Source of the DNA: Bordetella parapertussis | GTDB taxonomy: Bacteria; Pseudomonadota; Gammaproteobacteria; Burkholderiales; Burkholderiaceae_B | Direction of reading: 5' to 3' | Assembly (NCBI GenBank): GCA_945872285.1 | Contig: CAMBZR010000003.1 | Span: 1-64,000 of the forward strand | Length of the DNA stretch: 64,000 nucleotides | Shown: piece by piece, positions 1-9,168 of the stretch | How the letters are laid out: each line of letters opens with the position of its first letter | How positions within the stretch are numbered: position 1 is the stretch's first letter | Notes under the pieces: generated by a model | Database searches by the model: none | What the model was told of the DNA's origin: nothing | Seen by the model: only the letters and a program-made list of their open reading frames with translations | Made by a program: the position numbers and the translations under genes

Positions 1-875
1 AGTGCTTTGATGTCTTGCTGTGCCTGTGCGCGGTGCTGAGGGTAACTCGTCACCCTAAAGCCTTGCAGCGTAGCGTTCTTGTTTAAGATCTCGCCAATAT
101 TGCGTACGCCATCTGGCTCAAGCAAGTTGTATTGCGAGATCATGCCGCATAACGCGAGGCGTGCAAAATCATTTAAGCGCTCGAGTACACAGTCAAAGAT
201 GGCGCCGCCAACGTTTTCAAAATCAACGTCAATACCTTGAGGCGTTGCTTGCGCGAGCAATTGCTTGAAGTTTGGGTCACGATAATCAACGCAAACCGAG
301 TAACCCAGCTTCTCGACCGCGTGCTGACATTTAACAGGGCCGCCAGCGATTCCAACCACGCGACAGCCGATTGAGCGTGCCAGGGCTGCGGCTACGCTAC
401 CGACCGCACCGGTCGCGGCAGAGATGACAACCGTATCTGTGGGCATGGCTTTGGCGATCGCGCGCAAGCCCACCCAGGCCGTTACCCCAGGGCTGCCGAG
501 TGCGCCGAGGTAAGTCGAGGCAGAAAAGCCATCTAGATTGATCTTCTCGACGCCAGTCGCTTTGATTTTGGTATAACGCTGCCAACCAAAATGGCCTAGC
601 GCCCAGTCACCCACTTTAAAGTCTGCGTGCCTTGATTCAACGACTTGTCCAATCGCGCGGCCCACCATCACGTCACCCAAGTTCAACGGATTCGCATAGG
701 CGACATTGGGCATCATCTGACGACGTTGATAAGGGTCGAGTGAGACAAACGCGTTTTGGACCACGATGTCGCCCGCCTCGGCGTTGGGTATGGCTTCAGT
801 GCTGACGGTGAAGTGGCTCGCGTCTATTGCACCGCTAGCGGCCTTCACAAAACGTACACAAAGATTGTTCGTCAT
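1..875 (-). CDS. NADP-dependent MDR oxidoreductase, 3' end beyond window
   Basis: Reading on the minus strand from ATG at 875 gives 291 codons with no stop before the window edge, so the C-terminus is missing. The protein is a medium-chain reductase of the zinc-free leukotriene B4 dehydrogenase / CurA / YncB type. Visible marks are SLDPYQRRQM near residue 45, GVTAWVGL near 130 and the nucleotide-binding AATGAVG at 153-159. There are no zinc-binding Cys or His residues in the expected places. Enzymes of this group reduce alpha,beta-unsaturated ketones or aldehydes with NADPH in the cytoplasm. The start lies 5 bases after the stop of the upstream Bug gene, so the two are probably co-transcribed. 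The substrate is unknown. Confidence 0.88.
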   Translation of the reverse strand, partial: MTNNLCVRFVKAASGAIDASHFTVSTEAIPNAEAGDIVVQNAFVSLDPYQRRQMMPNVAYANPLNLGDVMVGRAIGQVVESRHADFKVGDWALGHFGWQRYTKIKATGVEKINLDGFSASTYLGALGSPGVTAWVGLRAIAKAMPTDTVVISAATGAVGSVAAALARSIGCRVVGIAGGPVKCQHAVEKLGYSVCVDYRDPNFKQLLAQATPQGIDVDFENVGGAIFDCVLERLNDFARLALCGMISQYNLLEPDGVRNIGEILNKNATLQGFRVTSYPQHRAQAQQDIKA

Positions 876-880
876 GACAG

Positions 881-1858
881 TTACTCAACTTTTAATTGGA
901 TTTTTTTGGCTAAAGTCCCGTACTTAACAAACTCACTCTGCACGAGGGCAGAAAACTCTGAAACACTACTACCAACAGGCTCAGAGCCTCGGTCAAGTAA
1001 GAACTTGCTAACGTCGGGTGAATGCACGATCTTGACGATTTCAGTATTCAGACGCTTGACGATCTCTGGCGCTGTGCCTGCAGGCACAAAAACGCCTTGC
1101 CAGGCCTCGACTGAGTACTCGGTCAGCCCCGCTGATTCGGCGACTGTAGGCAGTTGAGGGATCGTTGGTGGGGCTTTTGAGCCCGAAGTGGCTAGCAGCT
1201 TGATGCTACCGGCATTGAGCGGTACGGCGGCCGCAACGAGCGTGATCACTGCGAGGTCAATTTGCCCTCCCATCAAGTCGGTCAGGGCAGGGCTCTCACC
1301 GCGATACGGTACCGCGATGATGCGTGTGCCTGCCATAAGATTGAACTGTTCAATGGCAATGTGATTTGGGCTGCCATTGCCTGAGGTACCAGCCGAAAGC
1401 TTGACCCCTGCCTGATCTAGTTTAATGAGATCCGCCATCGTTTTTGCCTCAAGCCCCAGTCTGGCCAGCCACATCAACGACAGGCGTACCGCTTGTGTGA
1501 CGGGGATGAGACTTTTGAGGGGATCGTAGCCGACGTCGCGCACGTGGGGGATGATTGTGATGGCGCCCACGGAACTGAGCAAAAGGGTATGCCCGTCGGG
1601 CTCAGCTTTTGCAACAAGTGCTGAGCCAATCGTTCCATTGGCACCTGGCTTGTTTTCAACGACAACAGGCTGACCAAGGGCGGTCGACAGATGTTGAGCC
1701 AGCGTACGCGCCACAATATCAACAGCGCCACCAGGCGGAAACGGCGCGATAATTCGAATTGGCTTGGAGGGGTAGGGCGTTTGAGCCCAGGTCGCAAACG
1801 GCATAAGGAGTAGGGCAACGATTAACGCGCTGAGGGTTCGTAAATGTGCTTGAATCAT
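881..1858 (-). CDS. Bug/TctC-family periplasmic solute receptor
   Basis: A 325-residue secreted receptor with a signal peptide ending ATWA-Q near residue 25. The Bug fold is marked by the first ligand loop PFPPGGAVD, the AxxLAxxLS helix, NKPGANGTIG, the second loop TSGNGSPNH and the hinge segment PYRGESPALTD. Bug proteins bind small carboxylates or related metabolites in the periplasm and hand them to TctAB transporters or to sensors; no TctAB is present here. It starts 4 bases after the stop of the Bug gene upstream (GGAG lies inside that gene's end) and is followed at 5 bases by an MDR oxidoreductase. The ligand cannot be read from sequence. Confidence 0.93.
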   Translation of the reverse strand: MIQAHLRTLSALIVALLLMPFATWAQTPYPSKPIRIIAPFPPGGAVDIVARTLAQHLSTALGQPVVVENKPGANGTIGSALVAKAEPDGHTLLLSSVGAITIIPHVRDVGYDPLKSLIPVTQAVRLSLMWLARLGLEAKTMADLIKLDQAGVKLSAGTSGNGSPNHIAIEQFNLMAGTRIIAVPYRGESPALTDLMGGQIDLAVITLVAAAVPLNAGSIKLLATSGSKAPPTIPQLPTVAESAGLTEYSVEAWQGVFVPAGTAPEIVKRLNTEIVKIVHSPDVSKFLLDRGSEPVGSSVSEFSALVQSEFVKYGTLAKKIQLKVE

Positions 1859-1862
1859 GCGC

Positions 1863-2825
1863 CTACTCCATCTTCAATTGTTTTTGCTTGATCAGTGTCG
1901 CCCAGCGTGCGCGATCGGCTTGCACAAGCGCTGCGAGTTCAGCGGGGGTTGAGGCTGCCGGCTCAACACCCGCCGCTCTGAGTGAATCGCGCAAACTCGG
2001 CTCAGACAATACCTGTTTGAACGAGGTGTTTAATTGTTGAACAAGATGACTAGGCGTTTTGCTCGAGGCAAAGACGGCATACCAAGATAAGGCATTGAGT
2101 CCTTGATAGCCTTGCTCGTGAACGGTTGGAATATTCGGTACTGCAGGATTACGTGTCTCGCCAACCAAACCAATCACGCGCATGCGCCCTGAGTTAAGGT
2201 GAGGTAAAAAAGCCGGTAAATCGCCAATCGTGCCTGCTAGTCGGCCACCCATGACATCGACCATCACCGGAGCGATTCCTTTGTATGGCACTGCCATGAG
2301 CTGCAAGCCAGTCGCATCCGCAAATTGTTCAATCCATAGTTGAGTGATATTGCCCACTCCGGGTGATCCAAAGTCGATGGTCTGATTTTTGGCCTTCGCG
2401 TACGCAATAAACTCACCGATTGTCTTTGCCGGGATATTGGCATCGATGGCGACAGCAGAGGCGTTGATTACGATACGCGATACAGGGACTAAATCACGAT
2501 CAATATCGAACGGGAGTTTTTGAAAAATCGGTGAGATCGTAAAGAGCCCCGAGCTTGAAAAGAAGAGTGTTGTGCCGTCAGCTTCACTTGAAATAACGTT
2601 CTGAGCGGCAATAATGCCATTGGCGCCTGGCTTAGCCTCCACGATGACATCAGTGCCTGTCGCTTTAGTGAGCCTTTCAGCGAATTGGCGCGCGACGAAG
2701 TCGACCGGGCCACCGGCAGCAAAAATCACCAAGCGGATTGGTTTGTCTGCAGCGTGCGCAGCGCCGGATAAGAGTGCAAGGGTGTAGCTAAGAACTGCGA
2801 TTGCAATGCCTAGTCGCTTTTTCAT
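1863..2825 (-). CDS. Bug/TctC-family periplasmic solute receptor
   Basis: A 320-residue receptor. I chose ATG at 2825 because it gives a compact signal peptide (MKKRLGIAIAVL ... GAAHA) with GGAG about 7 bases upstream; an in-frame start at 2888 would add 21 residues without secretory character. Ligand loops read FAAGGPVDFVAR and SPGVGNITQLW, with PYKGIAPVMVD in the hinge. The second loop lacks the common SSG-x-G, suggesting a different ligand from its tandem neighbour at 881. It is the first gene of a probable three-gene minus-strand operon ending in an MDR reductase. Confidence 0.92.
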   Translation of the reverse strand: MKKRLGIAIAVLSYTLALLSGAAHAADKPIRLVIFAAGGPVDFVARQFAERLTKATGTDVIVEAKPGANGIIAAQNVISSEADGTTLFFSSSGLFTISPIFQKLPFDIDRDLVPVSRIVINASAVAIDANIPAKTIGEFIAYAKAKNQTIDFGSPGVGNITQLWIEQFADATGLQLMAVPYKGIAPVMVDVMGGRLAGTIGDLPAFLPHLNSGRMRVIGLVGETRNPAVPNIPTVHEQGYQGLNALSWYAVFASSKTPSHLVQQLNTSFKQVLSEPSLRDSLRAAGVEPAASTPAELAALVQADRARWATLIKQKQLKME

Positions 2826-3231
2826 TGAGGTCTCCGGTGCCTTCAAACTCGCCCAGTGAACGTAGCGCCGGCCGCTCGCGCTAGCCAAGCCCGTTTGGGC
2901 GGTTCTGTTTTTTATAGTCGATTGCTTGCAGCATACTGAAAGCTAGCCAAGTTTGCGAGTGTTTGTTTTAGTATGACGCGTGGCTGCCCAAGTTTAGAGG
3001 ATCTGAGGCTTAGACCAAGCCTGTCTTCTGCGTTATTGCACTTAACAATGTTATAAGGTGTGGCTGCACTCGTGCACAGAAGACCTCCAAGCTAGATTTT
3101 TAGTACTTTTTTTGTCAAAATACGGCTTGAATTTGTTTTGGTCACCCCAACACCCTAAGGCAAGAGAACAAGCTTTGGTGTTGCGAGCCATACAAGAGCC
3201 AGCCGCATGTTTATTTTTAACCGAGAGATCT
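2826..3231. other. Divergent intergenic region, 406 bp
   Basis: This gap separates the minus-strand Bug operon from the plus-strand ABC operon, so promoters for both should lie here. I see a short GCCC-GTTT-GGGC hairpin at 2889-2900 with a T-rich stretch after it, but no gene ends here on that strand, so a terminator role is doubtful. Open frames across the region resemble nothing I know. No convincing -35/-10 pair stands out. Confidence 0.5.
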
Positions 3232-3975
3232 ATGATTAAGATCCAACATTTATCAAAATCCTTCAAAGGCCAGTTGGCGGTTGATGACTTATCGTTAGAA
3301 GTCGGTCAGGGCGAAGTGCTGGGCTTCTTAGGCCCCAACGGCGCCGGCAAATCCACCACGATGCGCATGATTACCGGCTTCATTCCGCCAACAGGTGGTT
3401 CGATCTCGGTCTGCGGCTTTGATGTGTTGAAAGATCCCATACTCGCCAAACGCAAGATTGGTTATTTGCCCGAATCGGCCCCGTCTTATCAAGACATGAC
3501 GGTGTTGTCATTTCTGCGTTTTACCGCAGACATACGAGGCCTAACCGGTGTAGCCAGGCAAAATGCGGTCGACCGTGTCATTGAGCTCTGTCAGCTGCAA
3601 AACGTGCTCCGGCAAACGATTGATACCCTGTCAAAGGGTTTTCGCCAACGCACCTGCTTGGCGCAGTCTTTGATTCACGACCCCGAAGTATTGATCTTGG
3701 ATGAGCCCACTGATGGCTTAGATCCAAATCAAAAGCACGATATGCGTGATCTGATCCGTCAGATGGGTCGCACCAAGTCGATCATCATCTCGACACATGT
3801 GCTTGAAGAAGTTGAGGCCGTGTGTAGTCGCGCCGTGATCATCTCGCAAGGGCGCATTGTGGCGCAAGGTACACCTAGTGAATTTAAGTCACGATCCAAA
3901 ACCGGAAGAATTGACGACTATTTTCGTGAAGTGACTGGCGCCGAGCGTCAAACATCTGCGCAGCTCGGAGCCTAA
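3232..3975 (+). CDS. ABC transporter ATP-binding subunit, GldA-like
   Basis: A 247-residue ATPase. ATG at 3232 is preferred over an in-frame start at 3058 because the ABC fold begins immediately (MIKIQHLSKSF) and GAGAG precedes it. Walker A is GPNGAGKST (residues 34-42), the signature is LSKGFRQR, and Walker B is LILDEPTDGLD, followed by the switch His in STHVLEE. It belongs to the ABC-2/multidrug group closest to GldA and NosF. The permease gene follows after 2 bases and a GldG-like gene after that, so the three form one export complex at the inner membrane. The transported substrate is unknown. Confidence 0.93.
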   Translation: MIKIQHLSKSFKGQLAVDDLSLEVGQGEVLGFLGPNGAGKSTTMRMITGFIPPTGGSISVCGFDVLKDPILAKRKIGYLPESAPSYQDMTVLSFLRFTADIRGLTGVARQNAVDRVIELCQLQNVLRQTIDTLSKGFRQRTCLAQSLIHDPEVLILDEPTDGLDPNQKHDMRDLIRQMGRTKSIIISTHVLEEVEAVCSRAVIISQGRIVAQGTPSEFKSRSKTGRIDDYFREVTGAERQTSAQLGA

Positions 3976-3977
3976 AC

Positions 3978-4721
3978 ATGAATATTCTTTCAGCCACCAG
4001 AGCCATCGCAGCCAGAGAATGGCGAGCATATTTTGAGTCGCCGCTCGCGTTTGTGTTCTTAATTGCTTATCTGCTATTAGCAGGGATTTTTACCTTTACC
4101 TTCGGCGGTTTTTTTGAACGTGGTGATGCGTCTTTAGCCGCGTTTTTTAACTGGATGCCTTGGCTCTTTTTATTTTTAGTACCTGCAGTCGGTATGCGCT
4201 TGTGGTCTGAAGAGCATCGCCTAGGCACGATCGAATTGTTGTTGACAATGCCAATCGCCCCTTGGCAGGCAATTTTGGGCAAGTTCTTGGCCTCGTGGGC
4301 TTTCTTGATTTTAGCGATTGCGTTGAGTTTTCCGATGGTGCTGACGGTGAACTGGTTGGGTTCGCCTGATAACGGTACGATCCTGGCTGGATACGTGGGT
4401 TGTGCGTTGCTTGCAGGGACTTATTTGTCGATTGCCTCGCTGGCCTCAGCCTGCACGCGTAATCAAGTGATTGCGTTCATTTTTTCAATCATGATTTGCC
4501 TGCTTCTGAATCTACTTGGGTTTCCGCCCATCCTGGATTTGGTCGGGCGCTGGATTGGCACAGAGGGTATTGAGGTGATGGCAGGATTTTCAGTGCTGTC
4601 CCATTTTGATGGTTTTCAAAAGGGCGTTCTGGATAGCCGCGATGTTATTTACTTTGTGTCTATTTCGGTTTTTTCGTTATTTGCCACAGGTGTGGTCTTG
4701 CGCGGTCATCGTGCGGGTTAA
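3978..4721 (+). CDS. ABC-2 type permease subunit, GldF-like
   Basis: A 247-residue integral membrane protein with about six hydrophobic segments and the conserved opening AxREWRAYFESPLAFVFL typical of GldF/NosY permeases, followed by EEHRLGTIELLLTMPI, the coupling region near residue 75. It starts 2 bases after the ATPase stop and ends 9 bases before the GldG-like start. In Bacteroidetes GldAFG is linked to gliding; in proteobacteria the same trio occurs in non-gliding species and its cargo is undefined. Confidence 0.92.
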   Translation: MNILSATRAIAAREWRAYFESPLAFVFLIAYLLLAGIFTFTFGGFFERGDASLAAFFNWMPWLFLFLVPAVGMRLWSEEHRLGTIELLLTMPIAPWQAILGKFLASWAFLILAIALSFPMVLTVNWLGSPDNGTILAGYVGCALLAGTYLSIASLASACTRNQVIAFIFSIMICLLLNLLGFPPILDLVGRWIGTEGIEVMAGFSVLSHFDGFQKGVLDSRDVIYFVSISVFSLFATGVVLRGHRAG

Positions 4722-4730
4722 GGGGTGATC

Positions 4731-6692
4731 ATGCTGAATCGTTTATATCGAAACTCTTTTGTCGTGATCGCACTGGCAGTCGCCAGTTTGGTAGCGGTCA
4801 ATGTCTTCGCGTACTTTTATTATTCGCGTCTAGATTTGACGCAAGCTAAAAGTTACACCCTGTCTGAGGGTACTCGCGAGGTGTTAAAAAAATTACAAGC
4901 ACCGATCACCATTCGGTTTTATTTTTCTCAATCCGAAGCGGGTATGCCCTTGGTGTTAAAGGGCTACGGTCGTCGAGTGCAAGACTTGTTGATCGAATAC
5001 CGGAATGCCAGTGGTGGAAAAGTCTCAATCGAGACCTCTGATCCCCAGCCTGACTCTGACATTGAAGAGACCGCCACGCTTGATGGCGTGCAAGCACAGT
5101 CTCTTGATAATGGCGATCGCTTTTATTTGGGTCTTGCGGTCAAGCAGGGCGATCGTAAATCGGCAATGTCTAATATTGCGATGGATCGCGAGCGCTTGCT
5201 CGAGTACGACATTACGCGTGCCATTGCGAGTGTGACTGAAAAAGAGAAGACGGTGTTAGGGGTTATGAGCCCGATGCCAGTCTTTGGTAATTCTGGTTTC
5301 CCAATGATGGGGGTACCACCTTCACCTAAACAAGTATTTATTTCAGAACTTGAGCGCGATTACAAAGTTGTTCAGGTGCCGATGGATGGCAAAGATATTG
5401 ATCCCAAGGTGAAGGTGTTGCTGGTTCACCATCCGCGTGGCATCACTGAGCATGCTGAATACAGTATCGATCAGTTCGTGATGCGTGGTGGCAAACTGAT
5501 TGCCTTGCTGGATCCGTTTGCGTTCTTTGATGTCGCGCCAGGCCAGCGTGGGATGGAGCCCACTGGCATTCCGTCAAATCTAGAGAGACTGACCAAGGCA
5601 TGGGGCATCTCGCTCGATACCACCAAGATGCTTTCAGACATGCAGTACATGGTGGGTAAAGGCCCTAGCGCACTGCCAACGCTGCTGAGCCTAAACGATT
5701 CTGCTTATGATCAAACCGACGTGGCCACGGCACGCTTGGGCGGAACCTTATTTCCGTTCATTGGTGCCTTTAGTGGGCAGCCAGTTGCTGGCCTCAAGCA
5801 AGAAATCTTGATGCATTCATCAAAATATTCTGCCTTAATTGAGGTCGTGCGCGGTCAAGACCGGGGCGACAAGGCGACGGCTGGTTTTAAAGCTGCGGGC
5901 CAAGAATTGCCGATTGCGATACGTCTGCAAGGCAAGTTCAACACCGCTTTTCCGGATGGTCGTCCGCCTAAACCTAAGCCAGAGAAAAAGCCCGAAGACG
6001 AGGCGGCCAAGGATAAGCCCGCTGGCGATGAGAAGCCCGCAACTGAGGCCGCAGCTGCGCCAGCCGATGCCGCTCAAAAGCCTGTGGAAGAGCCGCCTGA
6101 GATCTTCGCGCCACACATTGCAAAAGCCATTGCAGATAACTCTTTAGTCTTGATCGCGGATACCGATTTTATTAATGACGGTGCCGCTGTACAGATTCAA
6201 GATTTACTTGGCCAACGTTTGGTGTATCCGATCAATGGTAATTTGGCGTTTGTGCAAGCCTTGGTGGATCAGTACGCTGGCGATGCTGCGTTGATTTCAC
6301 TGCGTACAAGGCAGAGTGCGACGCGTCCATTTACAGTGATCAAAGAAATGGAGACACGTGCTCAACAGGCTTACACAGAAAAAATTAAAGACATTCAAGA
6401 TAGTCTGCAGGCAACACAAGAAAAGTTGCAGGCACTGCAAAAAACTGCACCAGTACCAGGTGCAGCTGCGGGCGCAGCAATCTTAACGAAAGAGCAGCAG
6501 ACCGAAGTCGATCGGTTTCGTAAAGTTGCCGCTGAGAAGCGTCGTGAATTAAAAGAAGTTCGTAAAGATCTGCGGGCGGATAGCGATGCGCTACAGTTTT
6601 GGATTAAGGTGTTGAATATTGCGCTGATCCCAGCATTGCTGGTAGTGTTAGCGTTTAGCCTCATGCTCTATCGACGCCGTCAAACGCGTTAA
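4731..6692 (+). CDS. GldG-like ABC auxiliary membrane protein
   Basis: A 653-residue protein with one N-terminal membrane helix (about residues 12-30), a long periplasmic part and a C-terminal helix (about 625-645) ending in a basic RRRQTR tail. The N-terminal third matches the GldG/ABC_transp_aux type (LDLTQAKSYTLSEGTREVL, then KVKVLLVHHPRG). Residues about 412-460 form a Pro/Lys/Glu/Ala-rich low-complexity linker, and about 555-620 is a charged coiled coil. I chose ATG at 4731, with AGGGG 5 bases upstream, over GTG at 4725. It is the last gene of the operon; a hairpin lies downstream at 6717-6748. Confidence 0.9.
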   Translation: MLNRLYRNSFVVIALAVASLVAVNVFAYFYYSRLDLTQAKSYTLSEGTREVLKKLQAPITIRFYFSQSEAGMPLVLKGYGRRVQDLLIEYRNASGGKVSIETSDPQPDSDIEETATLDGVQAQSLDNGDRFYLGLAVKQGDRKSAMSNIAMDRERLLEYDITRAIASVTEKEKTVLGVMSPMPVFGNSGFPMMGVPPSPKQVFISELERDYKVVQVPMDGKDIDPKVKVLLVHHPRGITEHAEYSIDQFVMRGGKLIALLDPFAFFDVAPGQRGMEPTGIPSNLERLTKAWGISLDTTKMLSDMQYMVGKGPSALPTLLSLNDSAYDQTDVATARLGGTLFPFIGAFSGQPVAGLKQEILMHSSKYSALIEVVRGQDRGDKATAGFKAAGQELPIAIRLQGKFNTAFPDGRPPKPKPEKKPEDEAAKDKPAGDEKPATEAAAAPADAAQKPVEEPPEIFAPHIAKAIADNSLVLIADTDFINDGAAVQIQDLLGQRLVYPINGNLAFVQALVDQYAGDAALISLRTRQSATRPFTVIKEMETRAQQAYTEKIKDIQDSLQATQEKLQALQKTAPVPGAAAGAAILTKEQQTEVDRFRKVAAEKRRELKEVRKDLRADSDALQFWIKVLNIALIPALLVVLAFSLMLYRRRQTR

Positions 6693-6716
6693 TTGGTACG
6701 GCAAGTTAGCATATGA

Positions 6717-6748
6717 ACGCAGGGCACCCGCGAGGTTGTGTCCTGCGT
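6717..6748. terminator. Hairpin between convergent genes
   Basis: An 11-bp inverted repeat (ACGCAGGGCAC at 6717-6727 against GTGTCCTGCGT at 6738-6748, one G-T pair) with a 10-base loop sits between the GldG-like stop at 6692 and the Bug stop at 6771. It has no T-run on either side, so it is a hairpin of terminator position rather than a textbook Rho-independent site. Confidence 0.5.
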
Positions 6749-6770
6749 CGCCAACGGACGAGGCGGTTCG

Positions 6771-7742
6771 CTAATTGGCCTTTATATTGCCATCTTTAAT
6801 AATTTTCGCGTACTTCTTGATATCGCTTTGCAGGGCCGATTGAAACTGGGTCGGCGAGGAGCCCACAGGTTCGATCGAATATTTTAAAAATCGCTCTCGA
6901 ATTTCAGGAGTACTCAGGGTTTTGTTCACCGCTTGGCTAATCTGTTCTGCAACCGCGGCCGGGATCTTGGCTGGCCCAACAACACCCCACCAAACCGAGA
7001 CCTCATAGCCAGGCAGGCCTGATTCACTAATTGTTGGTAACTCAGGCATTTCTGCGCTGCGTGTGCTGGTTGTGACGGCGATCGGTCGTAGCTTTCCAGA
7101 TTTCATGTGAGGTGCAGCCGATGGCATTGTCTCGAACATGATCTGGACCTGTCCACCAAGCAGATCAACGATGGCTGGTGCACTGCCTTTATAAGGCACG
7201 TGGATCAGATCAAGATTCGTTGCTAGCCTGAACATCTCACCTGCTAGGTGTGGGGTCGAGCCGCCACCGGTTGAGGCAAACGCAAATTTTCCGGGTGATG
7301 CTTTGGCAAGAGCAATCAATTCGTTGACTGAGCGGGCGGGAAGTTCGGGATTCACGACGAGCACTAAAGAGCTTTGCCCCACCTTCGTGATCGCCGTAAA
7401 ATCCTTATCTGCGTCATAGGATAATTTTTCATAGAGTGCATTGACCATCGAGTGCGTGGTGGCTGTCAACATCAAGGTGTAGCCATCTGGTGTCGCACGC
7501 GCAACATATTCACTGCCAATCGTGCCGCTGGCTCCGGGGCGATTTTCGATAATCACAGGTTGCTGATAGATGGCCGTGAGCTGTTGACCAATTGCTCGAG
7601 CGATAAGGTCATTTGGACCGCCGGCTGGGTAGGCGACAACAATGCGTACTGGAGCCGAAGGCCATTTTCCTGGTTGAGCTTGCGCAGCTGAAATTGCCAG
7701 TGCACCTAGGGCTAGTAGCATTGAAATCAATCGATGGCGCAT
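6771..7742 (-). CDS. Bug/TctC-family periplasmic solute receptor
   Basis: A 323-residue receptor. ATG at 7742 begins a clean signal peptide (MRHRLISMLLALGALAISAAQA); an in-frame GTG at 7787 would add 15 charged residues in front of it. Loops read YPAGGPNDLIAR, ENRPGASGTIG and STGGGSTPHLAGEM, with PYKGSAPAIVD in the hinge. This is a canonical member of the family, close in plan to those with an SSG-x-G second loop. It is divergent from the CoA-transferase at 7836 with only 93 bases between them, so they probably share a control region. Confidence 0.93.
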   Translation of the reverse strand: MRHRLISMLLALGALAISAAQAQPGKWPSAPVRIVVAYPAGGPNDLIARAIGQQLTAIYQQPVIIENRPGASGTIGSEYVARATPDGYTLMLTATTHSMVNALYEKLSYDADKDFTAITKVGQSSLVLVVNPELPARSVNELIALAKASPGKFAFASTGGGSTPHLAGEMFRLATNLDLIHVPYKGSAPAIVDLLGGQVQIMFETMPSAAPHMKSGKLRPIAVTTSTRSAEMPELPTISESGLPGYEVSVWWGVVGPAKIPAAVAEQISQAVNKTLSTPEIRERFLKYSIEPVGSSPTQFQSALQSDIKKYAKIIKDGNIKAN

Positions 7743-7835
7743 GAGGTTTTGTCTTTTTAGAGTGGATAGGTGTCTTTTTTTGCTCACTGCATCGAGTGTA
7801 TATTAATAACTCAGCGAAAAATAATAAAAGACAAA

Positions 7836-9026
7836 ATGACAAATCCTACAAAACGCGCGCTTGACGATCTGGTGGTGCTAGATCTTTCGCGTGTACTGGC
7901 TGGGCCTTGGTGCGCTCAGCTGATGTCTGATTTTGGCGCTGAGGTGATCAAAATTGAGCGTACAGGCGTTGGTGATGATTCGCGAGGCTGGGGCCCTCCT
8001 TTTGTGAATTTGAGTGCACAAGAACGGGTCGCCACGTATTTTTGCAGCGCCAATCGTGGCAAGAAGTCGATTGCGCTAGACATCGCAAAGGCAGAAGACC
8101 GAGCTGAGATTTTGAAGCTAGTGGAAACTGCCGACGTTTTTGTTGAAAATTTTAAAGCGGGTAGTTTGGCGCGCTTTGGACTAGATTATGAATCATTAAG
8201 CAAACTTAACCCGCGCTTGGTGTATTGCTCAATTACAGGGTACGGCTCAACGGGCCCTTACGCTGAGCGACCTGGCTACGATGGAGTGATTCAAGGGGTT
8301 GGTGGCATCATGAGCATCACCGGAGAGAAAGACGGCTTGCCAGGTGCAGGTCCGCAAAGGGTGGGTGTTGCACTGACTGATGTGATGACAGGGGTGTACG
8401 CTGCCTTCGGCATTATGACTGCGCTTTGGGAAAGGCAGCGTAACGGAGTCGGTCAAAAAATCGAGCTCTCTTTGCTAGACGTTCAAGTCACGTCAATGGC
8501 AACACTCGCTGCCTCGTACTTTGCCTCAGGGGTGGTGCCGACTCGGCAGGGTAATGCTCACCCCACGATTGTGCCCAGTGATATTTTTCCTTGTAAAGAT
8601 GGTGCGATTTTGATTACGGTCGGAAATGACAGTCAATTTAAAAGCTTATGTCACGCCGTGGGATTGTCTGCATTTGCGGATGATGTCCGCTACGCCACCA
8701 ATGAGGCGCGCGCGGTTAATCGCGAGTCATTGACGCTGGCTTTGCGCCAGCGCTTTAGCGACCAAGGGCGGGTTGCGTTGACCGAGACGTTGTCTAAAGC
8801 GGGGGTTCCGGCTGGTCTACTCAATGATCTTGGTCAAGTGATGGAAGATCCGCAAGTTCAACATTCTGACCTGGTCGTGAAATTTGCGATGGGTGGGACT
8901 AAACCGATTCAGGTGCTTGGAAATCCGCTAAAACTTTCGCGCACCCCAGCGCAGTACTTGACGCCTCCACCTAAGCTCGGCGAGCACACCGAGCAGGTTC
9001 TTAAGCGTAGCAACAAAAAATCATGA
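7836..9026 (+). CDS. Family III CoA-transferase (CaiB/BaiF type)
   Basis: A 396-residue cytoplasmic enzyme that moves CoA between carboxylic acids. ATG at 7836 starts directly before the conserved LDDLVVLDLSRVLAGPW; an upstream in-frame start at 7770 would add 22 unrelated residues. Family marks include GADVIKIER-like AEVIKIERTG (residues 36-44), NRGKKSIALD and GYDGVIQGVGG. Asp182 in ALTDVMTG aligns with catalytic Asp169 of formyl-CoA transferase. A Bug gene and an SDR gene follow on the same strand, suggesting uptake of an acid, its activation as a CoA ester and a redox step. Substrate unknown. Confidence 0.94.
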   Translation: MTNPTKRALDDLVVLDLSRVLAGPWCAQLMSDFGAEVIKIERTGVGDDSRGWGPPFVNLSAQERVATYFCSANRGKKSIALDIAKAEDRAEILKLVETADVFVENFKAGSLARFGLDYESLSKLNPRLVYCSITGYGSTGPYAERPGYDGVIQGVGGIMSITGEKDGLPGAGPQRVGVALTDVMTGVYAAFGIMTALWERQRNGVGQKIELSLLDVQVTSMATLAASYFASGVVPTRQGNAHPTIVPSDIFPCKDGAILITVGNDSQFKSLCHAVGLSAFADDVRYATNEARAVNRESLTLALRQRFSDQGRVALTETLSKAGVPAGLLNDLGQVMEDPQVQHSDLVVKFAMGGTKPIQVLGNPLKLSRTPAQYLTPPPKLGEHTEQVLKRSNKKS

Positions 9027-9168
9027 TGAGTGCTCAAGGGGCTTGATAAAATAATGATGACCTTGGCAATGACGATGTCACTGAACTTTGTTTTTTATTG
9101 TCCTTGAAAAAAGAGTATTGTTTGTTTACGAGCTGTTTACAACTATAAAAATATCGACGAGGCTAAAC

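Noticed and set aside
3051-3266. Small minus-strand ORF at the start of the ABC operon
   Set aside because: It overlaps the ATPase start and has no ribosome site or recognisable similarity.
3232-6692. Gliding motility genes
   Set aside because: Only the GldA/F/G-like ABC trio is present. The same trio occurs in many non-gliding proteobacteria, and no other gliding genes are here.
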